Shown: piece by piece, positions 53,933 to 63,850 of the stretch | How positions within the stretch are numbered: the first letter of the stretch is position 1 | Layout: each line of letters begins with the position of its first letter | Source of the DNA: Clostridium sp. BSD9I1 | GTDB lineage: Bacteria > Bacillota > Clostridia > Clostridiales > Clostridiaceae | Reading direction: 5' to 3' | Length of the DNA stretch: 64,000 nt | Assembly (NCBI RefSeq): GCF_900185645.1 | Contig: NZ_FYAM01000023.1 | Location: 496,001 to 560,000 of the forward strand | Program-made: the position numbers and the translations under genes | The notes under the pieces: model-generated | What the model was told of the DNA's origin: nothing | The model's input: only the letters and a program-made list of their open reading frames with translations | Database searches by the model: none

Positions 53933-54653
53933 CTTTACACTCTCCTTCAAAAACTATAACTGAAATGTTATCTCTACCGCCTCTTTGTTTACTACATTCT
54001 ATAAGCAATCTACATGAATCTTCTTGGGTATGATTAAGCACTATTTCACAAATCTCTTCAGGATCAACGTCATTTGTCAATCCATCCGTACATAATATTA
54101 TATTTTTAATTTCTTTAAGATTTAAATCAAACGCATCCACTTCTATTTGTTTGTTAGTTCCAAGTGCCCTTGTAATAATATTTTTGTTTGGATGCTTTTT
54201 AGCCTGTTCTTCAGTTATAGTTCCATTATCAACTAGCTGCTGTACCAATGAATGATCTTTTGTAATCTTTTTTATTTTGTTATTCTTATCTATAATATAG
54301 CAACTACTATCACCTATATTGGCAACAATAGCTTTACCTTCACTGATTAAACATGCGGTTATGGTAGTACCCATCCCAGAAAGGTTTTTTCTGCATCTTG
54401 ATAAATTAAATATTTCCTCATTAGATTTTTGAACTGCTATAGTAATTTCTCTCTTTAAATCTGTAATATTACTTAACCCTTTAATATAATCAATAGTAAG
54501 ATCAACTGCTACTTTACTAGCTACTTCTCCTGCACTGTGTCCCCCCATGCCATCGGCAATAACGTATATAGATCTATCTTTAGCTTTATAATAACCGACG
54601 GAATCTTCATTGATTTCTCTTACGTTTCCTACGTCTGACAGTATACCCACCAT
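53907..54653 (-). CDS. stp: PP2C-type serine/threonine phosphatase Stp/PrpC
   Basis: Reverses PrkC phosphorylation. The 248-aa protein has the metal-binding PP2C motifs: SDVGNVREINEDS near the start, VIADGMGGHSAGEVAS, NIGDSSCYII, and C-terminal CTDGLTNDV and GGRDNISVIVF. The ATG at 54653 follows AGGTGGAG; the upstream open frame lacks a site. It overlaps prkC by 26 bases, so both are probably made in fixed ratio. Confidence 0.96.
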   Translation of the reverse strand: MVGILSDVGNVREINEDSVGYYKAKDRSIYVIADGMGGHSAGEVASKVAVDLTIDYIKGLSNITDLKREITIAVQKSNEEIFNLSRCRKNLSGMGTTITACLISEGKAIVANIGDSSCYIIDKNNKIKKITKDHSLVQQLVDNGTITEEQAKKHPNKNIITRALGTNKQIEVDAFDLNLKEIKNIILCTDGLTNDVDPEEICEIVLNHTQEDSCRLLIECSKQRGGRDNISVIVFEGECKDGRNFTRE

Positions 54654-54678
54654 ACAACTCCACCTCTTCAATTAAACT

Positions 54679-55707
54679 TTAGTTCTTATTGGTATAGCTT
54701 CTTCTTAGTTGTCCGCATGCTGCATTTATATCAGATCCCATTTCTCTTCTTACTGTAGCTTCTATACCATTTTTAATTAATATATTACTAAATCTTTTTA
54801 TATTTTCATTTGTAGACCTTTCAAAACCACTTTCCTTTACTTCATTTACAGGTATTAAATTTACATGACACAACATACCCTTAAGTTTTCGGCTTAATTC
54901 TTCTGCATGATTGTCACTATCATTTACACCACTAACTAATGCATATTCAAATGTGATTCTTCTATTTGTCTTTTTTATATAAAATTCACAAGCTTTTAAA
55001 AGCTCTTCTATACTATACTTATATGCTACAGGCATCATATTTTTTCTTATATCATCACTTGGAGCATGAAGTGATATAGCCAAAGTTATTTGTAACTCTT
55101 CATTTGCTAGCTCAATTACCTTAGGCACAATCCCACAGGTTGATAGGGTTATGTGTCTTTGCCCTATGTTTAAACTATAGGAAGAATTCACTATATGTAT
55201 AAACTTTAAAACATTATCATAATTATCTAAAGGCTCTCCGCTTCCCATCATTACAATATTAGATATTCTCTCCCCTGTAGCCTCTTCAGCTCTTAATATT
55301 TGCCCTAGTATTTCTCCTGATGTTAAATTTCTAATTACGCCATCTAATGTAGATGCACAAAATTTACAACCCATCTTACATCCTACTTGAGTGGAAACAC
55401 ATATAGAATTACCATGATTATATTTCATAACTACGGTCTCAATAACATTGTTGTCCGCATATTCAAATAAAAATTTATAAGTATCTTCATTTTTTGATTT
55501 TAACATTTTTACTACTTTAGGTAAACTAAAATAAAAATTATTTTTCAATTTAGTTATAGTGTTTTTAGGAATATTATTCATATTGTCAAAATCAAACGTC
55601 TTTTTATATACCCAATCAAAAACTTGTTTTGCTCTAAAATCCTTTTCTCCGTTTTCTCTCATCCATGTTTTAAGCTCTTCTAAAGAAAAATCTAGCATAT
55701 TTATCAT
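54679..55707 (-). CDS. rlmN: Dual-specificity 23S rRNA/tRNA adenine-C2 methyltransferase RlmN
   Basis: Radical SAM enzyme that methylates A2503 of 23S rRNA and A37 of tRNAs. The 342-aa protein has [12 protein letters not shown] (cluster cysteines, about residues 108-119), the upstream CVSTQVGC motif with the methyl-carrying cysteine partner, [13 protein letters not shown] and a C-terminal [13 protein letters not shown] containing the second catalytic cysteine. It follows rsmB closely. Confidence 0.97.
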   Translation of the reverse strand: MINMLDFSLEELKTWMRENGEKDFRAKQVFDWVYKKTFDFDNMNNIPKNTITKLKNNFYFSLPKVVKMLKSKNEDTYKFLFEYADNNVIETVVMKYNHGNSICVSTQVGCKMGCKFCASTLDGVIRNLTSGEILGQILRAEEATGERISNIVMMGSGEPLDNYDNVLKFIHIVNSSYSLNIGQRHITLSTCGIVPKVIELANEELQITLAISLHAPSDDIRKNMMPVAYKYSIEELLKACEFYIKKTNRRITFEYALVSGVNDSDNHAEELSRKLKGMLCHVNLIPVNEVKESGFERSTNENIKRFSNILIKNGIEATVRREMGSDINAACGQLRRSYTNKN

Positions 55708-55715
55708 AAAAACAC

Positions 55716-57041
55716 CTATCCTTGTTTCCTTAATTTAGCTATGAAAAATCCGTCCATATTATCATCAGGCAAAATGGTTACAGTTCCCACTTCATTATAG
55801 ATTATATTATCAATATTACCATAAAATAGAGGTTCTATTTTAAATTCCTTAAAATTTTCTAAAAACCACTTTATGTTTTTTTCATTTTCTTCTTTATTTA
55901 AAGTACATGTTGAATAAAGAATTATTCCTCCTGGTTTTACATATTGGGCAGCATTTTTCATTATATCTCTTTGTATAGGAATTAAACTTTTCAAATCTTT
56001 ATTTGTTTTATTCCACTTTATTTCAGGTTTTTTTCTTATTATTCCAAGTCCTGAGCAAGGAACATCTATAAGTACTCTATCTGCTTTATTTGAAAGTTCT
56101 TTATTAAATACAGAAGCATCCATTGCATCTAAATTTATACTGGCCACACCAAGCCTTTCAATGTTTTGCTTAATTAAAGTCAATTTATTTGGATGTATAT
56201 CAAAAGCATAGATTGATCCTGTATTATTCATTATTTCAGCTATATGAGTTGTTTTTCCTCCTGGTGCACTACAAAGATCAAATACCACCATATCATCTTC
56301 TAGTTCCATACTTGGAGCTACAAGCATTGCACTTTCATCCTGTACTGTAATATATCCTTCTTTAAAAAATGGATTTTTTTCTATACTTCTTCCCTTTATT
56401 ATTTGTATAGCTTCTGGGCAAACTTTTCCCTCTTGTATGTTATATTCGTTACTCTCAAGATTTTGCCAAACCTCATCATAGTTAGTTTTTAAATTATTAA
56501 CTCTAACAGTATTTGATGGAACTGAATTTAAGCCTATTAATATACATTCTGCAATCTCTTTATCATATTGCTTTACGAATAATTCCACTATCCATTCTGG
56601 AAATGAATATTGAAAACTTAATCTTTTTATATCATTTTTAAATTCTATTTTTAAATCCTTATTACGTATGAAATTTCTTAAAACTCCATTTACTAATTTA
56701 GAGAATTTAAAGGACCTTTTCTTGGCAAGTTCTACACATTCATTTACAGCTGCAAAATCCGGTATTCTATCTAAATACTTTATTTGATAAACTCCTATTC
56801 TTAGTATATTAACTATTTGCTTATCCAACTTATTTGTACCACTTTTTAGGAAGTTATCTAATATTTTATCTATAGTATATTTGTACTTTATGGTACCATA
56901 TACTATTTCAGTTACTAATGCTTTATCTCTTTCTTCTAGTTTAGAAGCATTTAATTTATAGTTTAATATAATATTTGAATATGCATCTTTGTAAAAAACT
57001 TCATTTAACGTATCTAAAGCTATTTCTCTAACATCATTCAT
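55716..57041 (-). CDS. rsmB: 16S rRNA (cytosine(967)-C(5))-methyltransferase RsmB
   Basis: Methylates C967 of 16S rRNA. The 441-aa protein has an N-terminal NusB-like RNA-binding domain (about 1-135) and a methyltransferase domain with [17 protein letters not shown] (SAM site), the catalytic [18 protein letters not shown] and the second cysteine in [11 protein letters not shown]. It starts 85 bases after the YugP-like gene, where a weak terminator hairpin lies. Confidence 0.96.
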   Translation of the reverse strand: MNDVREIALDTLNEVFYKDAYSNIILNYKLNASKLEERDKALVTEIVYGTIKYKYTIDKILDNFLKSGTNKLDKQIVNILRIGVYQIKYLDRIPDFAAVNECVELAKKRSFKFSKLVNGVLRNFIRNKDLKIEFKNDIKRLSFQYSFPEWIVELFVKQYDKEIAECILIGLNSVPSNTVRVNNLKTNYDEVWQNLESNEYNIQEGKVCPEAIQIIKGRSIEKNPFFKEGYITVQDESAMLVAPSMELEDDMVVFDLCSAPGGKTTHIAEIMNNTGSIYAFDIHPNKLTLIKQNIERLGVASINLDAMDASVFNKELSNKADRVLIDVPCSGLGIIRKKPEIKWNKTNKDLKSLIPIQRDIMKNAAQYVKPGGIILYSTCTLNKEENEKNIKWFLENFKEFKIEPLFYGNIDNIIYNEVGTVTILPDDNMDGFFIAKLRKQG

Positions 57042-57085
57042 ATTTATACCTCAATTCATTAAAATTACTCTTTATAAAGCGAAAT

Positions 57086-57117
57086 AGTTTTCCAGAACTC
57101 ATACTTTCCGGAAAACT
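57086..57117 (-). terminator. Possible terminator after the YugP-like gene
   Basis: 8-bp perfect stem AGTTTTCC / GGAAAACT with a 16-nt loop and a weak tail (ATTTCG). Moderate evidence only. Confidence 0.4.
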
Positions 57118-57126
57118 TATCTTTCA

Positions 57127-57813
57127 CTAGTCATCTCTTCTGCTATTACTTAAAACTATAAGCCTTAAAAGTTGTGCTACAGACATAAGGGTAGCCGCCA
57201 CATATGTCATTGCTGCTGCGCTTAAAACCTTTTTTGCTCCTGCGACCTCATCTTTATAAAGAATCCCTGTATTTTCAATCATTTTTAACGCTCTATTAGA
57301 TGCGTTAAATTCTACAGGAAGAGTTATAAGCTGAAATATAACTACTGCCGAAAACAATAGTATTCCTATATTTAGAAGTCCTGGAAGTCGTAAAACAAAA
57401 CCCAGTAAAAATATAACCCATGAAGCATTTGAGCTAAAGTTTACAATAGGTACTATGGAGTTTCTGATAATCAAAGGAGAATATCTTTCCTGATGTTGAA
57501 ATGCATGCCCGGTTTCATGAGCTGCTACTCCAATAGATGCTACAGAAGTTCCATAATACACTTCTTCCGAAAGCCTCATAACCCTGTGCACTGGATCATA
57601 ATGATCTGTTAATTTCCCTCCTACAACCTGCACCGGAACATCAAATAACCCTTGGCTATCCAGCAATTTTCTTGCTACTTGTGATCCTGTATACCCATTT
57701 ACACTTCTTACGGCAGAATATCTTTGAAACGTTGAATTTATTTTTAACTGGGCCCATCCTGATATTATAATAGCAGGAATTAAAATTATCATACTACTAT
57801 CAAAATAAAACAT
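57127..57813 (-). CDS. Membrane zinc metallopeptidase, YugP family
   Basis: A 228-aa membrane protein with the zinc site HETGHAFQHQ (about residues 98-107) and four hydrophobic segments (about 5-20, 118-140, 145-170 and 200-222). This fits the Zn_peptidase_2/YugP family; no substrate is known. It stands between fmt and rsmB, which are adjacent in B. subtilis, so it is an insertion into the def-fmt-rsmB block typical of clostridia. AGGAGG precedes the ATG. Confidence 0.9.
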   Translation of the reverse strand: MFYFDSSMIILIPAIIISGWAQLKINSTFQRYSAVRSVNGYTGSQVARKLLDSQGLFDVPVQVVGGKLTDHYDPVHRVMRLSEEVYYGTSVASIGVAAHETGHAFQHQERYSPLIIRNSIVPIVNFSSNASWVIFLLGFVLRLPGLLNIGILLFSAVVIFQLITLPVEFNASNRALKMIENTGILYKDEVAGAKKVLSAAAMTYVAATLMSVAQLLRLIVLSNSRRDD

Positions 57814-57829
57814 ATGGTATAGCCCTCCT

Positions 57830-58759
57830 CTATTTTAAACGTACTCCTTTTTCTATAGTGTGTCCTTTAATGTATTCTTGTACATATAAAGGCTTTCCTG
57901 AAGGAAATTGTACTTTCTTTATTAGTAAAACTTTATTTCCTGTAGATACTTTTATACCACTTTTATCTACATCAATAATAGTTCCGCACTCTTTATTACT
58001 ATCTTCGTTTGTTAACTCTGCTTCAAGTATTTTCATTCTTTCATCTTTATAATAAGTATACGCTATAGGCCAAGGATTTAAACCTCTTATCAAATTATTG
58101 ATTTCTTCACTATCTTTCTCCCAGTTTATTTCAGCTAATTCTTTATTTAGCATAGGAGCGTAGCAAGAATCCTCTTCAATTTGCTCAACTCTTGATATTC
58201 CCCCATTAGCTATTCCCATAATAGTTTTTACTAAAAGATCAGATCCATCTATCATTAACAAATCATGAAGTTCACCAGCAGTCATATTATTTGTTATCTG
58301 TACTTTGCTTTTTAGAAGCATATCACCTGTGTCAAGGCCTATATCCATAAACATTGTTGTATTCCCGCTTTCGCTTTCTCCATTTACAATTGCCCAATTA
58401 ATAGGAGCTGCCCCCCTATATTTAGGTAAAAGCGAAGCATGTAAATTTATGCATCCATATTTAGGGATTTCTAAAACTTCCTTTGATAAAATTTGTCCAT
58501 AGGCTACAACTATTATAAAATCTGGGGAAAGTTCTTTTAACGCTTTGATACATTCTTCATCTTTTTTTAAGTTTTCTGGTTGATATACTTTTATATTATT
58601 TTCTAAAGCTACTTCCTTAACTGGGGACATAGCAAGCTTTTTCCCTCTTCCTTTAGGCCTATCTGGTTGAGTGAAAACTGCATTTATATTAAATTCATCT
58701 ATAAGTCTTTTTAAAGCTGGTACCGCAAATTCTGGGGTACCCATAAATACTATATTCAT
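57830..58759 (-). CDS. fmt: Methionyl-tRNA formyltransferase
   Basis: Formylates initiator Met-tRNA with 10-formyltetrahydrofolate. The 309-aa protein has [15 protein letters not shown], the catalytic [21 protein letters not shown] region (Asn, His), and DTGDMLL, plus a C-terminal OB-like tRNA-binding domain. It follows def by five bases, the standard def-fmt pair. Confidence 0.98.
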   Translation of the reverse strand: MNIVFMGTPEFAVPALKRLIDEFNINAVFTQPDRPKGRGKKLAMSPVKEVALENNIKVYQPENLKKDEECIKALKELSPDFIIVVAYGQILSKEVLEIPKYGCINLHASLLPKYRGAAPINWAIVNGESESGNTTMFMDIGLDTGDMLLKSKVQITNNMTAGELHDLLMIDGSDLLVKTIMGIANGGISRVEQIEEDSCYAPMLNKELAEINWEKDSEEINNLIRGLNPWPIAYTYYKDERMKILEAELTNEDSNKECGTIIDVDKSGIKVSTGNKVLLIKKVQFPSGKPLYVQEYIKGHTIEKGVRLK

Positions 58760-58764
58760 AATAC

Positions 58765-59217
58765 TTACCTTCCATCTTCCTTTATAATCTTATCAACATA
58801 TAGTATTCCATCTAAATGGTCTATTTCATGACATAGTGCTCTTGCCATTAGTTCTTCACCTTCTACAACAATTTCTTTACCGTTTCTATCTAAAGCTTTA
58901 ACCGTTACTTTATATGGTCTTTCCACTGGTCCCTGTTCTCCAGGTATGCTTAAACATCCTTCTTCATCTATGTAGGATCCTTCAGATTTTATTATTTCAG
59001 GATTTATTAAAAATACTGGTCCTTCTCCTATATCTATTACTACAACTCTTTTAAGAATACCTACCTGTGGAGCTGCAAGACCTACTCCATTACTTTCATA
59101 CATAGTTTCTAACATATCGTCTAAAAGTATTTGAATTCTATCATCTATCTGCTCTATTTTTTTACTTTTCTTTCTTAATAATTCGTCTCCAATTTTTCTT
59201 ATACTTCTTAATGCCAT
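58765..59217 (-). CDS. def: Peptide deformylase
   Basis: Removes the formyl group from new proteins. The 150-aa protein has all three metal motifs: [10 protein letters not shown] (about residues 43-52), EEGCLSIPG with the cysteine ligand (about 88-96), and HEIDHLDG (about 131-138). TGGAGGTAA precedes the ATG. It lies between priA and fmt. Confidence 0.97.
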   Translation of the reverse strand: MALRSIRKIGDELLRKKSKKIEQIDDRIQILLDDMLETMYESNGVGLAAPQVGILKRVVVIDIGEGPVFLINPEIIKSEGSYIDEEGCLSIPGEQGPVERPYKVTVKALDRNGKEIVVEGEELMARALCHEIDHLDGILYVDKIIKEDGR

Positions 59218-59238
59218 AATAAAATTACCTCCATATAT

Positions 59239-61440
59239 TTATATTAAGCTTAGTGGATTTACATCTATGCTTATTCTTATATTATTATAACTTTCTTTTA
59301 CTGAATCATATATACTATTTTTTATTTCTTTTTTTATATTTTGATTTAATTCGCCTTTTATTATAATTTGCCACCTATAATTATTTTTTATTTTAGAAAT
59401 TTCTGAAGGACATGGTCCTAATATCTCTACTTTATTTGTATTTTGTAATAGTGATTTTAAATTAACCGCCACATTTTGTATGTTTTTAATCAATAGATCC
59501 TCATTGGGGCTACTCATATTTATAAGCATTAACTCTGAAAATGGCGGATAATTCATAAGTCTTCTAAGTGAAAGCTCCTGTTCAAAAAACTCCTCGTAGC
59601 TGTTTTCTGCAGCACACTGAATACTATAGCTCTCTGGATTATAAGTTTGAACTATAACTTCTCCCTTTTTCTTTCCTCTTCCTGCTCTCCCAGCTACCTG
59701 TGTTATAAGCTGAAATGTTCTTTCTGAAGAATGAAAATCAGGGATGTTTAAAGATAAATCCGCTGCAATAACCCCTACAAGTGTTACATTTTTAAAATCT
59801 AATCCCTTAGCAATCATTTGAGTTCCAACCAACACATCAGCCTTTTGTTCTTTAAAAAAGTTATATATATTTTCATAAGAATTTTTGCGACGAGTTGTAT
59901 CAAAGTCCATTCTTAACACCCTGGCAGCCGGAAAATATTTCTTCACTTCTTCTTCAACTTTTTCCGTTCCAACTCCAAAGTATTTTACATACTTGCTCCC
60001 ACATTCAGGGCATATTTGTGGAACCTTCTCAGTTTTACCGCAGTAATGGCAGCTTAAATTATTGCTGTTATTATGATATGTAAGTGAAATATCACAATTA
60101 CTGCATCTAAAGACATATCCACATTTTCTACAAGATACAAAAGTTGAAAATCCTCTTCTATTTAAAAATAATATTATTTGTTCATTTTTTTCAAGTCTGT
60201 CCTTTATACCTTCGAAAAGACTACTACTAAACATACTTTTATTATTTTTAACAAGTTCTTCTCTCATATCCACTACATGAGTATCAGGTAATAAAGCCCC
60301 GTCTGCCCTTTTTTTAATTGTAATTAGTTCTAACTTATTATTAATAGCTCTATAATATGTTTCTATGGATGGAGTGGCGGAACCTAAAACTAGTTTGCAG
60401 CCATATATATCACTTAACATTTCTCCAATTTCCCTAGCATGATACTTAGGATTGCTATCAGATTTGTAGCTATTTTCATGTTCCTCATCTATTACAATAA
60501 GACCTAAGTTTTTAAATGGCAAAAATATAGCTGATCTAGCACCTATTGCAACCTTTACTTTTCCGTCTTTAACTCGAAGCCATTCATCATATCTTTCGCC
60601 TTCGGAAAGCTTACTATGAAATACTGTAATATCCTTTCCAAATCTCCCCTTAAATCTTTCAACCATTTGAGGCGTAAGAGAAATTTCTGGAACTAATATT
60701 ATAGATTCCTTCCCCTTGTTTATCATTTCTTCAACTAAATTCATATATATTTCTGTTTTACCGCTGCCTGTTACACCATGAATTAAAAACAACTTATTCA
60801 CAGAATAAATTATTTTATTTAAAGCAGACTTTTGGTCATTATTTAAGGCTTTCTTTTCATAAAGTTCATATTGTCTTGAATTATATCTATTTATTATATT
60901 CTCTTCTTGAGTTAAAAAATTGTGTTTAAGCATTGTATTAATGGAAGACAATGAAATATTAAATTTATTACTTAGAGCACTTTTAGTATATAATCCATTA
61001 TTTTCACTTACTACTTTATATATTGAAATATAAGGTTCCTTACTAAATTTTTCATTTAGGCTATCTGAAGTATAAATTAAGTTTTCCTTCTTATTTTTCA
61101 TCCCTTTAAATAATGCTGATGGAAATAGTGCTCTTATCACTTCCATATGAGTAGATAAATATTTTTCCCTCATATTTTTTATAAGTGTAAGATATTCTGG
61201 TGTAAGTAAAGGAAAAGAAGTATCAACTTTTACTATTTCTTTGATATTTTTTATATCCTCAATTTCCTTATAGATTTCCATTATAAACCCATCTATTTTT
61301 TTGTTACCTAATCCAAAGGGCACATATACCCTAGAGCCTACTACAGCCTTTTCTATTAAATTATCAGGTATTTTATATGTAAATACTTTATCCAATTGAA
61401 TGGATGTACTATTTATAATTACACCAGCATATTTATCCAC
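59239..61440 (-). CDS. priA: Primosomal protein N' (replication restart helicase PriA)
   Basis: Recognises stalled forks and reloads the replicative helicase. The 733-aa protein has an N-terminal 3'BD region (about 1-105), Walker A GVTGSGKTEIY near residue 220, DEEHENSYKSD near 315, a zinc-binding segment with eight cysteines (about 430-480, CRKCGYVFRCSNCDIS...CHYCGK...CPECGS), and helicase motifs GTQMIAKGLDFKNV and AGRAGRG. The start is GTG at 61440 behind AGGGTG. It follows coaBC across a hairpin terminator. Confidence 0.97.
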   Translation of the reverse strand: MDKYAGVIINSTSIQLDKVFTYKIPDNLIEKAVVGSRVYVPFGLGNKKIDGFIMEIYKEIEDIKNIKEIVKVDTSFPLLTPEYLTLIKNMREKYLSTHMEVIRALFPSALFKGMKNKKENLIYTSDSLNEKFSKEPYISIYKVVSENNGLYTKSALSNKFNISLSSINTMLKHNFLTQEENIINRYNSRQYELYEKKALNNDQKSALNKIIYSVNKLFLIHGVTGSGKTEIYMNLVEEMINKGKESIILVPEISLTPQMVERFKGRFGKDITVFHSKLSEGERYDEWLRVKDGKVKVAIGARSAIFLPFKNLGLIVIDEEHENSYKSDSNPKYHAREIGEMLSDIYGCKLVLGSATPSIETYYRAINNKLELITIKKRADGALLPDTHVVDMREELVKNNKSMFSSSLFEGIKDRLEKNEQIILFLNRRGFSTFVSCRKCGYVFRCSNCDISLTYHNNSNNLSCHYCGKTEKVPQICPECGSKYVKYFGVGTEKVEEEVKKYFPAARVLRMDFDTTRRKNSYENIYNFFKEQKADVLVGTQMIAKGLDFKNVTLVGVIAADLSLNIPDFHSSERTFQLITQVAGRAGRGKKKGEVIVQTYNPESYSIQCAAENSYEEFFEQELSLRRLMNYPPFSELMLINMSSPNEDLLIKNIQNVAVNLKSLLQNTNKVEILGPCPSEISKIKNNYRWQIIIKGELNQNIKKEIKNSIYDSVKESYNNIRISIDVNPLSLI

Positions 61441-61470
61441 TTAATCACCCTTTAGCAAATATTTTAGTAA

Positions 61471-61522
61471 ATAAAAGAGGCTATCTTTACAATTCCATTT
61501 TGCAAAGTAACGCCCCTTTTAT
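61471..61522 (-). terminator. Structured terminator after coaBC
   Basis: Outer stem ATAAAAGGGGC / GCCTCTTTTAT (one G-U) with an inner CTTTGC / GTAAAG arm and a TTTATTTA tail on the minus strand, in the 91-base gap before priA. Confidence 0.7.
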
Positions 61523-61531
61523 CTTAACAAC

Positions 61532-62728
61532 TTATACTTCTTTGTTTTTATTATTGATAATATCGAATAATTTCTGTGCTACTTCTCTTTTACTCATTTT
61601 TTCTAATGAAAGTTTTTTTCCTTCTCTAGTAAGTATAGTTACTCTATTTTCACTAGATTGAAATCCTGTATCTGATGAGGTTATATCATTAGCAACTATG
61701 TAATCTAAATTTTTCTTTTTCAGCTTAGATTCTGCATTACTTATTAAATCATTGCTTTCTGCTGCAAATCCTACTAACACTTGATTTTGTTTTATTTCCC
61801 CTAATCTTTTCAATATGTCTGTATCTTTTGCAAAATTTAAAACAAGTTCATCAGAGGCCTTTTTAATTTTATTTTGTGAGTACTCTACTGGCTTATAATC
61901 TGCTACAGCAGCAGCTTTTATAACTATTTCTTGAGAACTAAAGTGTTCTAAAACCTCGTTTAACATTTCTTCATTAGTTGTTATATTTATAGTATTTATT
62001 CCAAAGGGAGCCTTTAACGATGTAGGACCTGACACCAATGTAACTTCAGCTCCTCTATCTCTAGCTTCCTCCGCTATAGCATAACCCATTTTTCCTGAAG
62101 ATCTATTTGTTATAAATCTAACAGGATCTATTAAAGACCATGTAGGTCCTGCTGTAACTAATACCTTTTTTCCTGCCATATCTTTTATTGGATAAAGCAT
62201 ACTTATTACCTTATCTGCAATAAGTTCTGTATCAGCAAGCTTTCCAGCTCCCACATCTCCACAAGCAAGCCTTCCACTTTCAGGTTCTATAAACTTATAT
62301 CCATAATCTTTAAGTTTTTGAATATTATTTTGAACTATTGGATTTAAATACATATTTGTATTCATTGCAGGTGCAAATACTACTGGAGCGTGAGTCGCCA
62401 TAATAGTAGTGGAAAGCATATCATCTGCTATTCCATTTGCTACCTTTCCTATTATATTTGCAGTAGCTGGTACTATAAGCATTAAATCAGCTTTTTTAGC
62501 AAGAGATATATGCTGTATTTCCCAATGTTTAGGCTCATCAAACATATTAGTTACAACCATGTTTTGGCTTAAACTCTGGAAGCTTAAAGGATTTACAAAT
62601 TCACCTGCAGATTCAGTCATAATTACGTGAACATCTATGTTCTTTTTTCTTAATCTGCTGATTACATCTAAAGCCTTATATACAGCTACTCCTCCTGTAA
62701 CACCTATAACTACAGTTTTTCTCTCCAT
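61532..62728 (-). CDS. coaBC: Bifunctional phosphopantothenoylcysteine decarboxylase/synthase CoaBC
   Basis: Two steps of CoA synthesis in one 398-aa protein. The N-terminal flavin decarboxylase half (about 1-185) has GVTGGVAVYKALDVI, APAMNTNMYLNP and a redox-site GRLACGD-like segment; the C-terminal synthase half has AGPTWSLIDPVRFITNRSSGKMGYAIA and VKAAAVADYKP-type AAVADYKP. It follows rpoZ by two bases. With coaD at 44 kb the window encodes the second half of the CoA pathway except the final kinase. Confidence 0.97.
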   Translation of the reverse strand: MERKTVVIGVTGGVAVYKALDVISRLRKKNIDVHVIMTESAGEFVNPLSFQSLSQNMVVTNMFDEPKHWEIQHISLAKKADLMLIVPATANIIGKVANGIADDMLSTTIMATHAPVVFAPAMNTNMYLNPIVQNNIQKLKDYGYKFIEPESGRLACGDVGAGKLADTELIADKVISMLYPIKDMAGKKVLVTAGPTWSLIDPVRFITNRSSGKMGYAIAEEARDRGAEVTLVSGPTSLKAPFGINTINITTNEEMLNEVLEHFSSQEIVIKAAAVADYKPVEYSQNKIKKASDELVLNFAKDTDILKRLGEIKQNQVLVGFAAESNDLISNAESKLKKKNLDYIVANDITSSDTGFQSSENRVTILTREGKKLSLEKMSKREVAQKLFDIINNKNKEV

Positions 62729-62730
62729 TT

Positions 62731-62949
62731 TTACTTTATACCTTCCTTAACAGTTTCATAAGTAATAGCTGTTGCCTCTATTTCATTTATAGCTACAGTT
62801 ACTGGTTTTGTTAAATCAGTATTTATAAGTGGTGCATCACCATCTATAAGCTGTCTTGCTCTTTTTGAAACTACTACTACTAAAGAATATCTGTTATCAA
62901 CTTTTTCTAATAAATCCACTATTGATGGATTAATCATAGAGTTGTTCAT
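62731..62949 (-). CDS. rpoZ: RNA polymerase omega subunit
   Basis: Small subunit that helps assemble the beta' subunit. The 72-aa protein has the N-terminal INPSIVDLLEKVDNRYSLVVVVSKRARQL signature and KPVTVAINEIEA. The ATG at 62949 is preceded by GGAGGG and overlaps the end of gmk by 20 bases, so translation is coupled. Confidence 0.96.
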   Translation of the reverse strand: MNNSMINPSIVDLLEKVDNRYSLVVVVSKRARQLIDGDAPLINTDLTKPVTVAINEIEATAITYETVKEGIK

Positions 62950-63559
62950 GCATCAATCCCTCCTTACAATCAAATATTGTCTCTTTCATTCTATCTACTC
63001 TGCATCTTTCTGCAGATACTATAGATTCAATTTTCCTAACTGCATCTTCTACATTATCATTGACTACTGCATAATTATATTTAGAAACATAGTTTATCTC
63101 CTTATAAGCAGACTTAAACCTAGTCATAAGGGATTCAGGTGTTTCTGTACCTCTTTTAGTAATTCTATTTTTTAATTCCTCCATAGAAGGTGGTAATATA
63201 AATATAAATACTCCCTCTGGATAATTATCCTTAACCTTCAATGCTCCCTGAATATCTATTTCTAAAATAACATCTCTTCCTTGTTCTATCATTTCTAGAA
63301 CTTTGGATTTAGGTGTTCCATAGAAGTTTCCATAAACCTCTGCGTATTCTAGGAAATCATCGTTGCTAATTTTAGATACAAATTCCTCTTTTGCAAGAAA
63401 ATAATAACTTTTACCATCTATCTCTCCCACTCTAGGGGAACGAGTAGTTGCAGAAACAGATATCCAAAAATCATTTTTATCTAATAAAGCTTTGCATACT
63501 GTTCCTTTACCTGTACCTGAAGGGCCTGAGATTACTATTAAAAGTCCTTTTTCCTTCAT
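62930..63559 (-). CDS. gmk: Guanylate kinase
   Basis: Phosphorylates GMP to GDP. The 209-aa protein has the P-loop GPSGTGKGTVCKAL (about residues 11-24), the GMP-binding TTRSPRVGEIDGKSYYF, and ILEIDIQGALKVK. The ATG overlaps the remA stop by one base (TAATG). Standard remA-gmk-rpoZ-coaBC order. Confidence 0.98.
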   Translation of the reverse strand: MKEKGLLIVISGPSGTGKGTVCKALLDKNDFWISVSATTRSPRVGEIDGKSYYFLAKEEFVSKISNDDFLEYAEVYGNFYGTPKSKVLEMIEQGRDVILEIDIQGALKVKDNYPEGVFIFILPPSMEELKNRITKRGTETPESLMTRFKSAYKEINYVSKYNYAVVNDNVEDAVRKIESIVSAERCRVDRMKETIFDCKEGLMHEQLYD

Positions 63560-63834
63560 TAGCTGTCAACCTCTTCTGTATCTTCAACCTCTTCTTTAGA
63601 AGATAGTCTATGTGCCACTGTTTCTGGCTGAACCGCTGATAAAATTACATGATCACTATCTGTAATAATAACTGCTCTAGTTCTTCTTCCATAAGTAGCA
63701 TCTATAAGCATTCCTCTATCCCTTGCCTCTTGAATTATTCTCTTAATTGGAGCTGATTCAGGACTTACTATAGCCACTAACCTATTAGCTGAAACAATAT
63801 TTCCAAATCCTATGTTTATTAGTTTAATACCCAT
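63559..63834 (-). CDS. remA: RemA/DUF370 family DNA-binding regulator
   Basis: In B. subtilis RemA forms ring-like oligomers and activates biofilm matrix and osmoprotection genes. The 91-aa protein carries the family core [27 protein letters not shown] and [30 protein letters not shown] precedes the ATG. It lies between yicC and gmk as in most Firmicutes. What it regulates in clostridia is not visible here. Confidence 0.95.
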   Translation of the reverse strand: MGIKLINIGFGNIVSANRLVAIVSPESAPIKRIIQEARDRGMLIDATYGRRTRAVIITDSDHVILSAVQPETVAHRLSSKEEVEDTEEVDS

Positions 63835-63850
63835 TACTTGCCTCCAGTAC

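Noticed and set aside
61471-61522. Structured coaBC-priA gap considered as a T-box or riboswitch
   Set aside because: No T-box sequence or specifier structure; its position after coaBC and the T-rich tail fit a terminator better.
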